Shown in pieces: positions 9,546 through 17,743 of a DNA stretch of 62,326 nt. The stretch comes from Polyangiaceae bacterium (lineage in GTDB: Bacteria > Myxococcota_A > Polyangia > Polyangiales > Polyangiaceae): positions 1-62,326 of the forward strand of contig JAKLKA010000059.1 in assembly GCA_023150915.1 (NCBI GenBank), read 5' to 3'. The notes beneath the pieces were generated by a model. The model did no database searches. It was not told where the DNA came from and saw nothing but the letters and a program-made list of their open reading frames with translations. The position numbers were made by a program, and so were the translations under genes. Every line of letters begins with the position of its first letter. The stretch's first letter is position 1.

Positions 9546-9992
9546 TCAGACGGCCAGCGTCTCGGGCTGCTGCGCTTTGTGGGGGTGCTCGGCACCCGCG
9601 TAGACCTTGAGCTTGGCCAGCATCTCGCGGCCGAGCACGTTCTTGGGAAGCATGCCCTTGACCGCCTTGGTGATCGGCAGCTCAGGGTGGGTTTCTTTCA
9701 CGATGTCGAACGTGCGGCTGCGGAGCCCGCCCGGATGACCGCTGTAGCGGTGGTAGAGCTTGGTGGTCGCCTTCGTGCCACTGAGCTTCACGTCGCCCGC
9801 GTTGACCACGATCACGAAGTCGCCCGTGTCGATGTGCCGCGTGTAGGTCGGCTTGTGCTTGCCCGAGAGCAGCGTCGCAACTCGGCTCGCCAAGCGTCCG
9901 AGGGGCTGTCCTTTGGCATCGATGACCCACCACTTGCGGGTGGCTTGCGCTTCGGCAGGTTTTGCCGAATACGTCCGCTTCGTCTGGCGCAT
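9546..9992 (-). CDS. rplM: 50S ribosomal protein L13 (uL13)
   Basis: 148-residue large-subunit protein involved in early assembly. It shows the typical [16 protein letters not shown] block, GDFVIVVNA and the [10 protein letters not shown]-x-LGR motif. First gene of the rplM-rpsI-argC operon, with a well-formed promoter 53-81 bp upstream. ATG start at 9992. Confidence 0.98.
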   Translation of the reverse strand: MRQTKRTYSAKPAEAQATRKWWVIDAKGQPLGRLASRVATLLSGKHKPTYTRHIDTGDFVIVVNAGDVKLSGTKATTKLYHRYSGHPGGLRSRTFDIVKETHPELPITKAVKGMLPKNVLGREMLAKLKVYAGAEHPHKAQQPETLAV

Positions 9993-10044
9993 GACCGAGA
10001 GTTCCTGTGAAGGCGAGCGGATGCCCGCCGAGAAAGGGGCGGCA

Positions 10045-10073
10045 CTTCTAGCTTCGGCCGCCTAGTCAGTCAA
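10045..10073 (-). promoter_or_regulatory. Predicted sigma-70-type promoter for rplM-rpsI-argC
   Basis: On the minus strand TTGACT (10068-10073) and TAGAAG (10045-10050) are separated by 17 bp, close to the housekeeping consensus and unusual in such GC-rich DNA. Transcription would begin near 10038, leaving a leader of about 45 nt before the rplM ATG. Confidence 0.6.
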
Positions 10074-10219
10074 GCATGGGCTCGGCCGGGCGTTCCCCCG
10101 AGGCGAACCCCCGCAGGATCGTCGGGCTTTTGTCGCCCTGAGGCCGCCGCGCGCCGGGCCCCGGGGGCGGGCGCCGTCCGCTATACTCCTCGGGTCCCTC
10201 CCTTCACCCAGCGCGCTTC

Positions 10220-12151
10220 ATGAACCCCGCCGCAAGCCTGCGACTCGTCGAGCGGATGGTGGCCGACGGCCTCATCACGCGCGAGCAGCAAGAGGCGTCC
10301 ATCTCGTTCGTCCAGCGCACCGGCGAGCGGGTCGAAGAGTGTCTGCTCGAGCTGCGCGCGCTCGACGAGGTCTCGCTCCTCAAGTACCTGGCCGGCCTCC
10401 ACCGGACGCGGTTCGTGTCGACCGAGAAGCTGTCGAAGGCAGAGGTCGATCGCTTCGCCGTCGAGAAGGTGCCAAAGCGGCTGGCCGAGCAACACCAGCT
10501 CTTCCCGGTGCTGTACGACGCGCAGTCGGGAACCCTTTCGGTGGTCACCGCCGACCCGGACAACGCCGAGGCGCTGCACGAGGCGCAGATCGCCTCGGGC
10601 GTGAAGGCGGTGCGTGCCTTCGTCGGCCGGCCTCGGGCGGTCAAGGCCGCCATCGCCAAGGCCTACGGCGGTGACATTCACGCGTTCGCGGTCCTCGACC
10701 GGCAGGCCCAGGCCCAGTTCTCGAGCATGCTCGACGTCTACGAGCGCAATCTGATCAATCCCGAGACGCTGGCGGCCGCACTGTCGGCCGAACGCCCGGG
10801 GCGCGAGCGCATTCTGTCGGGGCACGACCTGACCGGGGGCACCTTCGGCGTGAGCGCCGAGTCGGTGTCCACCCAGTCGTACCTCGAGACGCTGAACGTG
10901 CTCATCTCGCTGCTCGAGAGCACCCGCGCCGACATGCGCGGTCATTCGGCCTATGTGGCCCGGCTGATGCGAAAGATCACCGAACGCATCGGCCTGCCGG
11001 AGGCCGAACGGGTGAGCGCCGTGATCGTCGGGTACCTGCACGATCTCGGCAAGTTCACCGAATACCACCTCACCGCGTTCAACGTGGCGCAATACGATCA
11101 GCACCGGGCCGTGGCGGCGAAGTTGTTCCGCGCGCCTTCCAGCTTGATGGAGGCGGTGCGGCTTCCGCGCGAAGTGACCACTGCCGTCGAGACGATGTAC
11201 GAGCGCTACGACGGCGACGGACTGCCCGGGTCGCTGCACGGCAAAGAAATCCCGCTGCTCGCCCGGCTCTTGGCCGTGGCCGACACCTACGCCGACCTGA
11301 CCCAGAATCCGAAGAACCCCTTCCGGCAGCTGCTCGACCCCGCGGCCGCCTGCGACGTGCTGGCGCGTTACCGGGGTACGGTGTTCGACCCGAACATCGT
11401 CGACCTCTTCCGGCTGATCATCACCGGGGACGACCTTCGCGCTCGGCTGCTCGCCACGCGGCACGTGGCCATGATCGTCGATCCCGACCCGGAAGAGACG
11501 ACCGTGCTCGAGCTCCGCATGCTCGAGCAAGGCTTCGACGTTCGGCCCGCGCGCAACACCGACCAGGCGATGGAGCTGCTCGAGCGTGGCGACATTCAGA
11601 TCGTGATCGCCGAGATGGATCTGTTGCCGATGGACGGCGTTTCACTGCTGGGTTGGGCGCGCCGCCGCCAGTGGGGCATGAAGCTGCCCTGGGTCTTCCT
11701 CACCGCACGCACCGCCGGCTCCGACGCGCAGAAGGCGTTCGAGGCGGGCGCCAGCGACTATCTGACCAAACCCGTGAGCCCAGACCTCTTGGTCGCGAAG
11801 ATCAAGACCATCCTCGAGCGGTCGGCGACGGCGAGCGCTGGCGGCGTGTCCGGCTCGCTCGCCGAGATGGGGCTGCCCGAGCTGGTGCAGGTGCTCTGGC
11901 AGGGGCGGAAGACCGGCTCGCTGAAGCTTCGGACCTCGAGCGAAGCCGGAGAGCTGCACTTCGTGAGCGGGAACGTCTATAACGCGCTGTTCGGCGGGAT
12001 GCGCGGCGCCGATGCGGTGTACGCGATGCTGCGCCTGCGCGAGGGGAACTTCAGCTTCGACCCCAGCTTCGAGGCGCCGCAGCGCATGATCGCCGAGAGC
12101 CCGGAAGCGCTCTTGCTCGAAGGCATGCGCCGCATGGACGAAGGCGTCTGA
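10220..12151 (+). CDS. MshEN / HD-GYP-like / receiver / DUF4388 regulatory protein
   Basis: 643-residue cytoplasmic regulator. Residues 1-150 resemble the MshEN/GspE-N domain that binds c-di-GMP or pairs with secretion ATPases. Residues 230-400 are HD-GYP-like with His242, the HD pair 274-275, His295 and Asp355, but the His-His of the HHE motif is replaced by Met326-Tyr327 and GYP reads GLP, so phosphodiesterase activity is doubtful. Residues 415-535 are a receiver domain with the acidic DPDPEE pocket and Lys517, but Glu465 stands where the phospho-acceptor Asp is expected. Residues 540-640 match the DUF4388 (PATAN) domain of myxobacterial regulators. A role as a c-di-GMP-linked effector or scaffold is inferred. 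ATG at 10220; TATACT at 10190 may be part of its promoter. Confidence 0.85.
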   Translation: MNPAASLRLVERMVADGLITREQQEASISFVQRTGERVEECLLELRALDEVSLLKYLAGLHRTRFVSTEKLSKAEVDRFAVEKVPKRLAEQHQLFPVLYDAQSGTLSVVTADPDNAEALHEAQIASGVKAVRAFVGRPRAVKAAIAKAYGGDIHAFAVLDRQAQAQFSSMLDVYERNLINPETLAAALSAERPGRERILSGHDLTGGTFGVSAESVSTQSYLETLNVLISLLESTRADMRGHSAYVARLMRKITERIGLPEAERVSAVIVGYLHDLGKFTEYHLTAFNVAQYDQHRAVAAKLFRAPSSLMEAVRLPREVTTAVETMYERYDGDGLPGSLHGKEIPLLARLLAVADTYADLTQNPKNPFRQLLDPAAACDVLARYRGTVFDPNIVDLFRLIITGDDLRARLLATRHVAMIVDPDPEETTVLELRMLEQGFDVRPARNTDQAMELLERGDIQIVIAEMDLLPMDGVSLLGWARRRQWGMKLPWVFLTARTAGSDAQKAFEAGASDYLTKPVSPDLLVAKIKTILERSATASAGGVSGSLAEMGLPELVQVLWQGRKTGSLKLRTSSEAGELHFVSGNVYNALFGGMRGADAVYAMLRLREGNFSFDPSFEAPQRMIAESPEALLLEGMRRMDEGV

Positions 12152-12236
12152 GCCCCGCTCCGAGCACGCCTCGGCGAATGAGTGTGCCGACCGGCAGGCC
12201 GTGATACCCTCGTCGCTGACTCGGTCGGAGCTCCGC

Positions 12237-13061
12237 GTGCCCAAGACCCCGCCCCCCATGCTCGGGTTCAACAACAACGTGCGGCACCACGGGCGCGTGT
12301 TTCACATCCAGACCGAAGACAGCGGCATCAAGCGACCGCACATCATCACCCACCTGTTTGGCGACGGCGGCCGCATCTTGAAGAGCATCCGCACCGACTA
12401 TTCGGAGCACGTCGGCACACCCGACATGCCCGCCACGGTGAAGCGGATGATGAAGGAGCAGCACAAGGGGATGTTCGTCGCGTTGCGAGCGGGTGAGCTC
12501 GACGCCGCGATCGAAGCCGCCTTCGGTCCGCCGCCACCGGCCGCGGCGCCAGCGCCGGTCGAGCCCGCCCAGCCGCCGGCCGAGCCCGCGCCCGAGCCCG
12601 CGCCCACTCCGGAAGAGCTGGCCGCGCGCATCGCCACACCCATGCCCGCCGAGTGGCGTGCGCCGGTCGGCCCCGCCCTGGCTCCGCTCGCCCCGGCCGA
12701 GCCGGTCGCCGTGGCGCCGGGGCCACCGCGCCTGCCCACGCCGCCGCCGGCCTCGCATTCGATCGGTTCCGCGGTCGAGGCCATGGCGGCGAAGGTTGCC
12801 GGCGCCCCCGTCCCGCGCTCGGCAACTCCGCTCGGCACGCCGCTCAGTCAACCCTCGCCCCTGACGCGCCGGCGCTCGGCGCTGGGCGCCGAGGCACCGC
12901 CGGGCAGGTACTCGATCTCGCGCCCGCCTTCGATCTTCGGGGATGCGCCCGCGGCAGAGAACCGCAGCATCTTCGGCGACTCGCTGATCGGCGAGAAGTC
13001 CCTGGACGAGGTGATCTTGTCCTACCTGGCCGAAGATCTGGACGGCTCGTCGCAGAAGTGA
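12237..13061 (+). CDS. Conserved hypothetical protein with Pro/Ala-rich middle
   Basis: 274 residues. The first 95 form a compact conserved domain (LGFNNNVRHHGRVFHIQTED, then HIITHLFGDGGRIL) of a type I have seen in other myxobacterial hypotheticals; its function is unknown. It is followed by about 100 residues rich in Pro, Ala and Glu, then a Ser/Arg-rich segment with two SIFGD repeats and a short acidic helix at the end. There is no signal peptide or membrane segment. I place the start at GTG 12237, which has GGAG at 12227-12230; ATG 12258 is the alternative and keeps the whole domain. Confidence 0.7.
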   Translation: MPKTPPPMLGFNNNVRHHGRVFHIQTEDSGIKRPHIITHLFGDGGRILKSIRTDYSEHVGTPDMPATVKRMMKEQHKGMFVALRAGELDAAIEAAFGPPPPAAAPAPVEPAQPPAEPAPEPAPTPEELAARIATPMPAEWRAPVGPALAPLAPAEPVAVAPGPPRLPTPPPASHSIGSAVEAMAAKVAGAPVPRSATPLGTPLSQPSPLTRRRSALGAEAPPGRYSISRPPSIFGDAPAAENRSIFGDSLIGEKSLDEVILSYLAEDLDGSSQK

Positions 13062-13065
13062 GCGG

Positions 13066-13569
13066 TCACTTCAGCTTGGCCGAAGCCGCCAGCGCCAGTG
13101 CCTTGACGTCGTCCACGCGCGTCGTGGCGTCGGGCACGTCGCCCACGGTGAAGTACGAGAGGTCGTAGACCCGGCCTGCTTGCAGCCACTGGATGTCCAC
13201 GCCCACCAAACCGCCGCCCACCTCGATCACGCCCTTGTCGCCGATCACGAACGGGGTCGCCTTGGCGCTGGGCTGGTAATAGCTCTCGCCCTGCCACGCC
13301 AAGAACTGCAGAAGGTGGCTGTTGGCCTCGGCGTCTTGCCACTCCCAGACGCACTCGCCGAGCAGCGCCGGGTCGACCGAACCGCTGCCCTTGCCTTGCC
13401 CTGCCGGCTTGCCGAACAGCTTCTCGGCGTCGCTCTGGCTGACGATTGCGCAAGCGTCCACCTTTGGGCCGTTGCCGCCGCCGCCGCCGCCGTCGTCGCC
13501 GCCGCCGCACGCGGTGGCGAGCGCGAAGAGCCCCCCGACGAATGCTCGGCGCAGGATCGTGTCGCTCAT
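13066..13569 (-). CDS. Lipoprotein, unknown function
   Basis: 167-residue protein with a signal sequence ending LFALATAC, a Gly/Asp spacer and a globular C-terminal domain of about 130 residues that begins DACAIVSQSDAEKLFGKP. This resembles the DUF3558-like class of small secreted lipoproteins (a Cys near the start, Asp-Ala-Glu-x-Leu motif, a later ECVWEW). The ATG at 13569 is preceded by an A/G-rich stretch; longer in-frame extension upstream is only read-through of the tRNA gene. It lies just downstream of tRNA-Cys on the same strand. Confidence 0.78.
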   Translation of the reverse strand: MSDTILRRAFVGGLFALATACGGGDDGGGGGGNGPKVDACAIVSQSDAEKLFGKPAGQGKGSGSVDPALLGECVWEWQDAEANSHLLQFLAWQGESYYQPSAKATPFVIGDKGVIEVGGGLVGVDIQWLQAGRVYDLSYFTVGDVPDATTRVDDVKALALAASAKLK

Positions 13570-13599
13570 TTTCTTACTCCACCCTCTTTTGGAGCTCGG

Positions 13600-13671
13600 A
13601 GGCGAGGACCGGATTCGAACCGGCGTGTGACGGTTTTGCAAACCGTTGCCTAACCACTTGGCTACCTCGCC
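13600..13671 (-). tRNA. tRNA-Cys (GCA)
   Basis: The minus strand folds as a tRNA: acceptor GGCGAGG/CCTCGCC (7 bp), D arm with AGTGGTTA loop, anticodon stem ACGGT/ACCGT with loop TTGCAAA, five-base variable loop and a T arm with loop TTCGAAT. The anticodon GCA reads UGC/UGU (Cys), and the discriminator base is U, as expected for tRNA-Cys. CCA is not encoded. Confidence 0.95.
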
Positions 13672-13683
13672 GCGGGGCCAGGG

Positions 13684-13712
13684 TGGATACCGCCTGACCG
13701 GAGGGCGGTCAA
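13684..13712 (-). promoter_or_regulatory. Predicted promoter for tRNA-Cys
   Basis: On the minus strand TTGACC (13707-13712) and TATCCA (13684-13689) are separated by 17 bp; the predicted start lies about 6 nt before the mature tRNA 5' end at 13671. Confidence 0.6.
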
Positions 13713-13773
13713 CTGCCCTTTGCACGAGGAGGTTTCTCCGAGGCCCGGGAGCGTGTTAGCTCGGCGCATCCCC

Positions 13774-15651
13774 ATGTCCGGGTCCTCGGCCACGGCCGCC
13801 GCACCGTTTCTGAAGCACACCGACGCCTTCCGGCGCCGGCGCTTCTTCAACTGGTTCCCGCTCGGCGTGACCTACGCGCTCTTGTACATGGCCCGGTACA
13901 ACCTCACGGTCGCCAAGAACTCGCTGGGCGAGCTGATGACCAAAGAGGACTTCGGGATCATCTTCGGCGCCGGCACCGCGGTGTACGCCGTGGCGTTCTT
14001 GCTCAACGGGCCGCTGATCGACCGGCTGGGCGGAAGGAAGGGGATGTTGGCGGCCGCCGCCGGCGCGCTGGTGGCCAATCTGGCCATGGGCGCGTACCTC
14101 TACCACGTGGTGTCGTCGGGCCAGGCCACGTCTGCGCCCCTGCGCCTGGTGTTCGGCGTGCTCTACGCCGTGAACATGTACTTCCAGAGCTTCGGCGCCG
14201 TCTCGATCGTGAAGGTGAACGCGCACTGGTTCCACGTGACCGAGCGCGGGGGGTTCTCGGGCATCTTCGGCACGATGATCTCGAGCGGGATCTTCCTCGC
14301 GTTCACCGTGAACGAGCTGCTGCTCAAGGCGGCGCAGCGCATCTGGCCCGACGCTCAGGGGCCCAACGTGGCCTGGGTGGTGTTCGTGATCCCGGCGGCC
14401 CTGCTCGGTCTGTTCTTCGTGATCGAGCTGTCGGTGCTGCGCGACAAGCCCAGCCTGGCTGGCCACCAAGACTTCGACACCGGCGATGCATCGTCGGGCG
14501 ACACCAGCGACACACCCACGCCGGTCTTGACGCTCTACAAGCGCATCCTGACCCATCCGGTGATCATCACCGTGGCGCTGATCGAGTTTTGCACCGGGGT
14601 TCTGCGCAACGGCGTGATGCACTGGTTCCCGATCTATGCGAACGAGATCTGGTCGCTGCAGTCCGAGCACGCGCTGCGCGGCGGGGCGCTGCTCTTGGCC
14701 ATGCGCGACGGCGCCTGGGGGCCGCTGTGGCCGGCGCTGCCTTGCTTCGGCGTGGCGGTGATCTCGGCCTATCTGGCCAAGAACGCCTCGGGCAGGCGGC
14801 GCGGCGCGTACGCGGTGGGGGCGGCCCTGGCGCTCTTGGCGCCGTTCATGCAAGGCGGCTGGGGCGGGCTCTTGATGGTGGCCGGGGTGATCGGCGGCAA
14901 CCTTGCGGGTTGGGTCAGCGACCTCTTCTTCCAGAGTCGCCGCGGCCCTGCTGCCGGCTTCCTGTACGGGTTCTTGGCGCTGTGCGTGCTGGGAATGGGG
15001 TTCTCGCTGGCGAGCCCGACCAACGTCGTGGCCTGGGCCGACGCCAAGAGCGGGCTCGTGCCCGGCGACGCGATCGTGGCCATCGGCGGCGACCGCGAGG
15101 TCAGCGGCTGGGCCGAGGTGCGCAACGCCGTGGCGTGCGTGCCCGCGCACTGCAAAGACTCGGGCTGGGACGCCGCGAAGTGCATGTGCGTCTCGGCGCG
15201 GGCGGCCGCCCCTGCCGAGAAGCGTGAGCCGGTGATCGCGGCTCGTATCGAACGTGCCGGCCAGCAAACGGACGTCGCGCTGCCGGATCCGAAGCCCACT
15301 CAGCGCGCGGGCGACATGCGCTTCCTCAAAGCCCGACCGGTGCTGCCGCTCTCACCCTATGTCTTGGGCCTGCTCGTGTTCATCGTCAGCCTGTGCGTGA
15401 TCGGCACCCACGGGCTGCTCAGCGGGACGGCGACCATGGATTTCGGCGGGCGCAAGGGCGCGGCCACGGCGGTCGGCGTGATCGACGGCTTCGTCTACCT
15501 GGGCACGGCGCTGCAGTCCGTGGCGCTGGGCTTTCTGACCACCAAGAGCTGGGCCTATTGGCCGTGGTTCTTGTTGCCCTTCGCGGTGATCGGCTTCCTG
15601 CTCACGCTGCGGATCTGGAACGCGAAGCCCAAGGGCGGCGGCGGGCACTGA
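13774..15651 (+). CDS. Organophosphate-type MFS transporter with periplasmic PDZ-like insert
   Basis: 625-residue inner-membrane transporter. The ARYNLTVAKN segment after TM1, the D-x-LGGRKG loop and GWVSDLFFQSRRGP resemble the OPA family (GlpT/UhpT), which exchanges phosphorylated sugars or glycerol-3-phosphate with phosphate. Two features are unusual: two additional hydrophobic helices between the canonical TM7 and TM8, and an insert at about residues 415-505 in the external loop before TM10. The insert contains a PDZ-like core (SGLVPGDAIVAIGGDREVSG), then a Cys-rich segment (C-x4-HC ... C-x-C). The ATG at 13774 is chosen because the conserved cytoplasmic start follows directly; an ATG at 13720 would add 18 non-conserved residues. 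The substrate is not predictable. Confidence 0.85.
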   Translation: MSGSSATAAAPFLKHTDAFRRRRFFNWFPLGVTYALLYMARYNLTVAKNSLGELMTKEDFGIIFGAGTAVYAVAFLLNGPLIDRLGGRKGMLAAAAGALVANLAMGAYLYHVVSSGQATSAPLRLVFGVLYAVNMYFQSFGAVSIVKVNAHWFHVTERGGFSGIFGTMISSGIFLAFTVNELLLKAAQRIWPDAQGPNVAWVVFVIPAALLGLFFVIELSVLRDKPSLAGHQDFDTGDASSGDTSDTPTPVLTLYKRILTHPVIITVALIEFCTGVLRNGVMHWFPIYANEIWSLQSEHALRGGALLLAMRDGAWGPLWPALPCFGVAVISAYLAKNASGRRRGAYAVGAALALLAPFMQGGWGGLLMVAGVIGGNLAGWVSDLFFQSRRGPAAGFLYGFLALCVLGMGFSLASPTNVVAWADAKSGLVPGDAIVAIGGDREVSGWAEVRNAVACVPAHCKDSGWDAAKCMCVSARAAAPAEKREPVIAARIERAGQQTDVALPDPKPTQRAGDMRFLKARPVLPLSPYVLGLLVFIVSLCVIGTHGLLSGTATMDFGGRKGAATAVGVIDGFVYLGTALQSVALGFLTTKSWAYWPWFLLPFAVIGFLLTLRIWNAKPKGGGGH

Positions 15652-15655
15652 CCCG

Positions 15656-17227
15656 TCACACGATCCGCTCGATGCGCCGGATGCCCTTGCGCGACACGAC
15701 CACGCGCAGACGGTGCCATGACGAATTGGGGTCGTCGGCGCGGCGCAAGCGAAACACCACCGCCAGGTTGTAGACCCGCGGCGCCTTTGCCGCGCCGATC
15801 TGGTTCGCCACCGGGTCGGCGAACACGATGTCGCGCTTGGGGTCGTCGGTGTGGGCCAGCCACCGGCTCACGTCCAGGCGGAAAATCTCGGTCAGGGCCG
15901 AGAAGCGCGGATCGGCCAGCGCCACCCGCTGCGCCTGCACCTGGACCTCTTTCTTGTGGAACAGAACGGTCTCGGGTCGGGCCTGCTCTTCGAGCTCGTG
16001 GCCGCGCGTCAGCCGCCGTGCCGCCAAGACCGGAGCGGGCAGGTCGGCCATGGGCACGAAGCCGCTCTGCTCGTTCATCTCGCCCAGCACCACCGCGCGC
16101 TCCCGGTCGCGGATTCGCCAGCGCCGGTCGGGGAAATGGCGGTCGACCACGCTCGACAACTTCGACTGCAGCAACGCCTTGATCCGGTCCTTCACCGCAT
16201 AAGCCACCACGCCGACCAGCACCCAGGTGATGACCCCTTGGGAGCCGACCGCGAAGCCGTTCCAGATCGCCGCGCCGATGGCGAAGGCCATGGCGATGGA
16301 TGCCGCTGCGGCGTACGAGATCTCGCGGACCCAGGTGGCGGCCGGGCGCACCTCGGGGCTGAGCCAGAGCACCGACGACGTGAAGCGCTTGAGCAGGTGG
16401 CGGCGGAACTCGAGCGCCTCGATCTCGCGCCCCGTCATCGCCAGCCGCCCGGTACGACCGATGCCAATGTCGTCGCGATAGTGCGCCTCGGCAATCGCCG
16501 CCTGGGCGACCAGATCGATCAGCGAGCGCGGCGCGCCCGCGGTGTCGAGATGTCGTGACACGGTGGCGAGCAAGGTCTCGATCAGTCGAGAGACGTCTTC
16601 GTCCACCCACTTGGCAGCGGTCTCGAGCAGGTCGCCGCGCCCGGCGGCTTGAGCCAAGGCGTCGCGCAGCTTCTGCCCGATGCGCTGGCAGTCACTGACC
16701 ATGCGCGCGGCTGCCTGCTCGGCCCGATGCCGCTCGCGCTCGCTCTTGCCGAGCGCGTCGATGATCCGCGCGCGAAGCTCGACCCCGGCTGCCCGCACCT
16801 GGCACGCGAACAAGCGCATCTCGCGCACGGCCGCCTCGTCGCTCCCCTCGAGGGCGGTGCGCAGCTTGTCGATGGGCTCACCGGCCAGATCGGCGAACTC
16901 GACGTCCGGCACCTCGAAGCGCACGTAGGTCTGCAGGTCGGTGTAGATGTCCGTCTTGTCGTAGGTGCGGCTGTCGAGCCGCAGGCTCTCGGGGGCGAAG
17001 AAATAGGCCTCCCAGACGAACGACTCGACGGCGCGGCCCGGTCGCAGCCGGTAGTCGATGGCCAGCTCGAGGTGCGTCTTGTCGTGGACGTGGACCGTGG
17101 GCTCGTCGCGGCCGCGGGACAGGTCGGCGACCAGCGAGCCCCAATCGCTCGGGCGGTCGGGCGCGCGCAGCGAGGGGCGAGGCTCGGAAGTCGGGGACTC
17201 GCCAGAACGGTGGGCAGAGGTCACCAA
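15656..17227 (-). CDS. Conserved hypothetical protein with two central TM segments
   Basis: 523 residues. The N-terminal 300 residues are soluble and charged, with long helices. Two adjacent hydrophobic segments at about 303-350 form a membrane hairpin, which puts the N- and C-terminal domains on the same (probably cytoplasmic) side. The C-terminal 170 residues contain VVDRHFPDRRWRIRDRERAVVLGE and end in a beta-rich section. I do not recognise a characterised family and see no catalytic motif. It follows the four-gene operon at 17.3-22.2 kb after 46 bp on the same strand and could be its last gene; it is convergent with the transporter with 4 bp between stops. Confidence 0.75.
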   Translation of the reverse strand: MVTSAHRSGESPTSEPRPSLRAPDRPSDWGSLVADLSRGRDEPTVHVHDKTHLELAIDYRLRPGRAVESFVWEAYFFAPESLRLDSRTYDKTDIYTDLQTYVRFEVPDVEFADLAGEPIDKLRTALEGSDEAAVREMRLFACQVRAAGVELRARIIDALGKSERERHRAEQAAARMVSDCQRIGQKLRDALAQAAGRGDLLETAAKWVDEDVSRLIETLLATVSRHLDTAGAPRSLIDLVAQAAIAEAHYRDDIGIGRTGRLAMTGREIEALEFRRHLLKRFTSSVLWLSPEVRPAATWVREISYAAAASIAMAFAIGAAIWNGFAVGSQGVITWVLVGVVAYAVKDRIKALLQSKLSSVVDRHFPDRRWRIRDRERAVVLGEMNEQSGFVPMADLPAPVLAARRLTRGHELEEQARPETVLFHKKEVQVQAQRVALADPRFSALTEIFRLDVSRWLAHTDDPKRDIVFADPVANQIGAAKAPRVYNLAVVFRLRRADDPNSSWHRLRVVVSRKGIRRIERIV

Positions 17228-17272
17228 GTCGTCATCGAATTGTCACACACGGCTTCGGCGCCGTCCAGTGAG

Positions 17273-17743
17273 TCACGGCGCGGCAGACAGCCATTCCATG
17301 GTGCAACGGCCGCTGTGACACGCGGCCCGGGTGAAGCACCCCCGCTCGGTGCACGCCACGCCGTTGCAGCTCTTCGGGTACTTTGCCGCCGCATCTTGGG
17401 CGTGAGCGCCATTGACCGCCACGGCCTTGCCACCGTTACACTGATCGCAGCAGGTGGTGACGACCAACGTGCAGTCAGTCGACACCGAGCAGGCCTGCCA
17501 CGCTTCCGGAACCGACACGCCCAGGTCCCGCGGCGCCCACTTCGAGCCCGGGAAGCCCGGTTCGGCAGGCTCGGCCGGCGGCGTGTCGGCGGGCTCGGCG
17601 GGGCCGGGGCTGCCGGCCACGGCGCCCGGCTCGCCGGGAGCGGGCTCGGCGATCGCCGGTGGGGCAGGGGACGCGACCGGGGGGGCGCCTGCAGCGCACG
17701 CGACGCCGGAGACGAGCAAGAGAAGCCAGAGTTTCGAGGTCAT
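17273..17743 (-). CDS. Cys-rich secreted lipoprotein-like protein
   Basis: 156 residues. The N-terminal signal ends SGVACAAG, so Cys16 may be lipidated. Residues 20-75 are a Pro/Ala/Glu spacer. The C-terminal 80 residues contain a pattern of Cys residues: CSVSTDC, TCCDQC, SCNGVAC, GCF and AC-x3-RC, about ten in all, consistent with a small disulfide-stabilised domain often found as the tail of myxobacterial surface proteins. It is joined to the upstream transporter gene by an ATGA overlap at 17740-17743, and is the fourth gene of that operon. Confidence 0.75.
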   Translation of the reverse strand: MTSKLWLLLLVSGVACAAGAPPVASPAPPAIAEPAPGEPGAVAGSPGPAEPADTPPAEPAEPGFPGSKWAPRDLGVSVPEAWQACSVSTDCTLVVTTCCDQCNGGKAVAVNGAHAQDAAAKYPKSCNGVACTERGCFTRAACHSGRCTMEWLSAAP

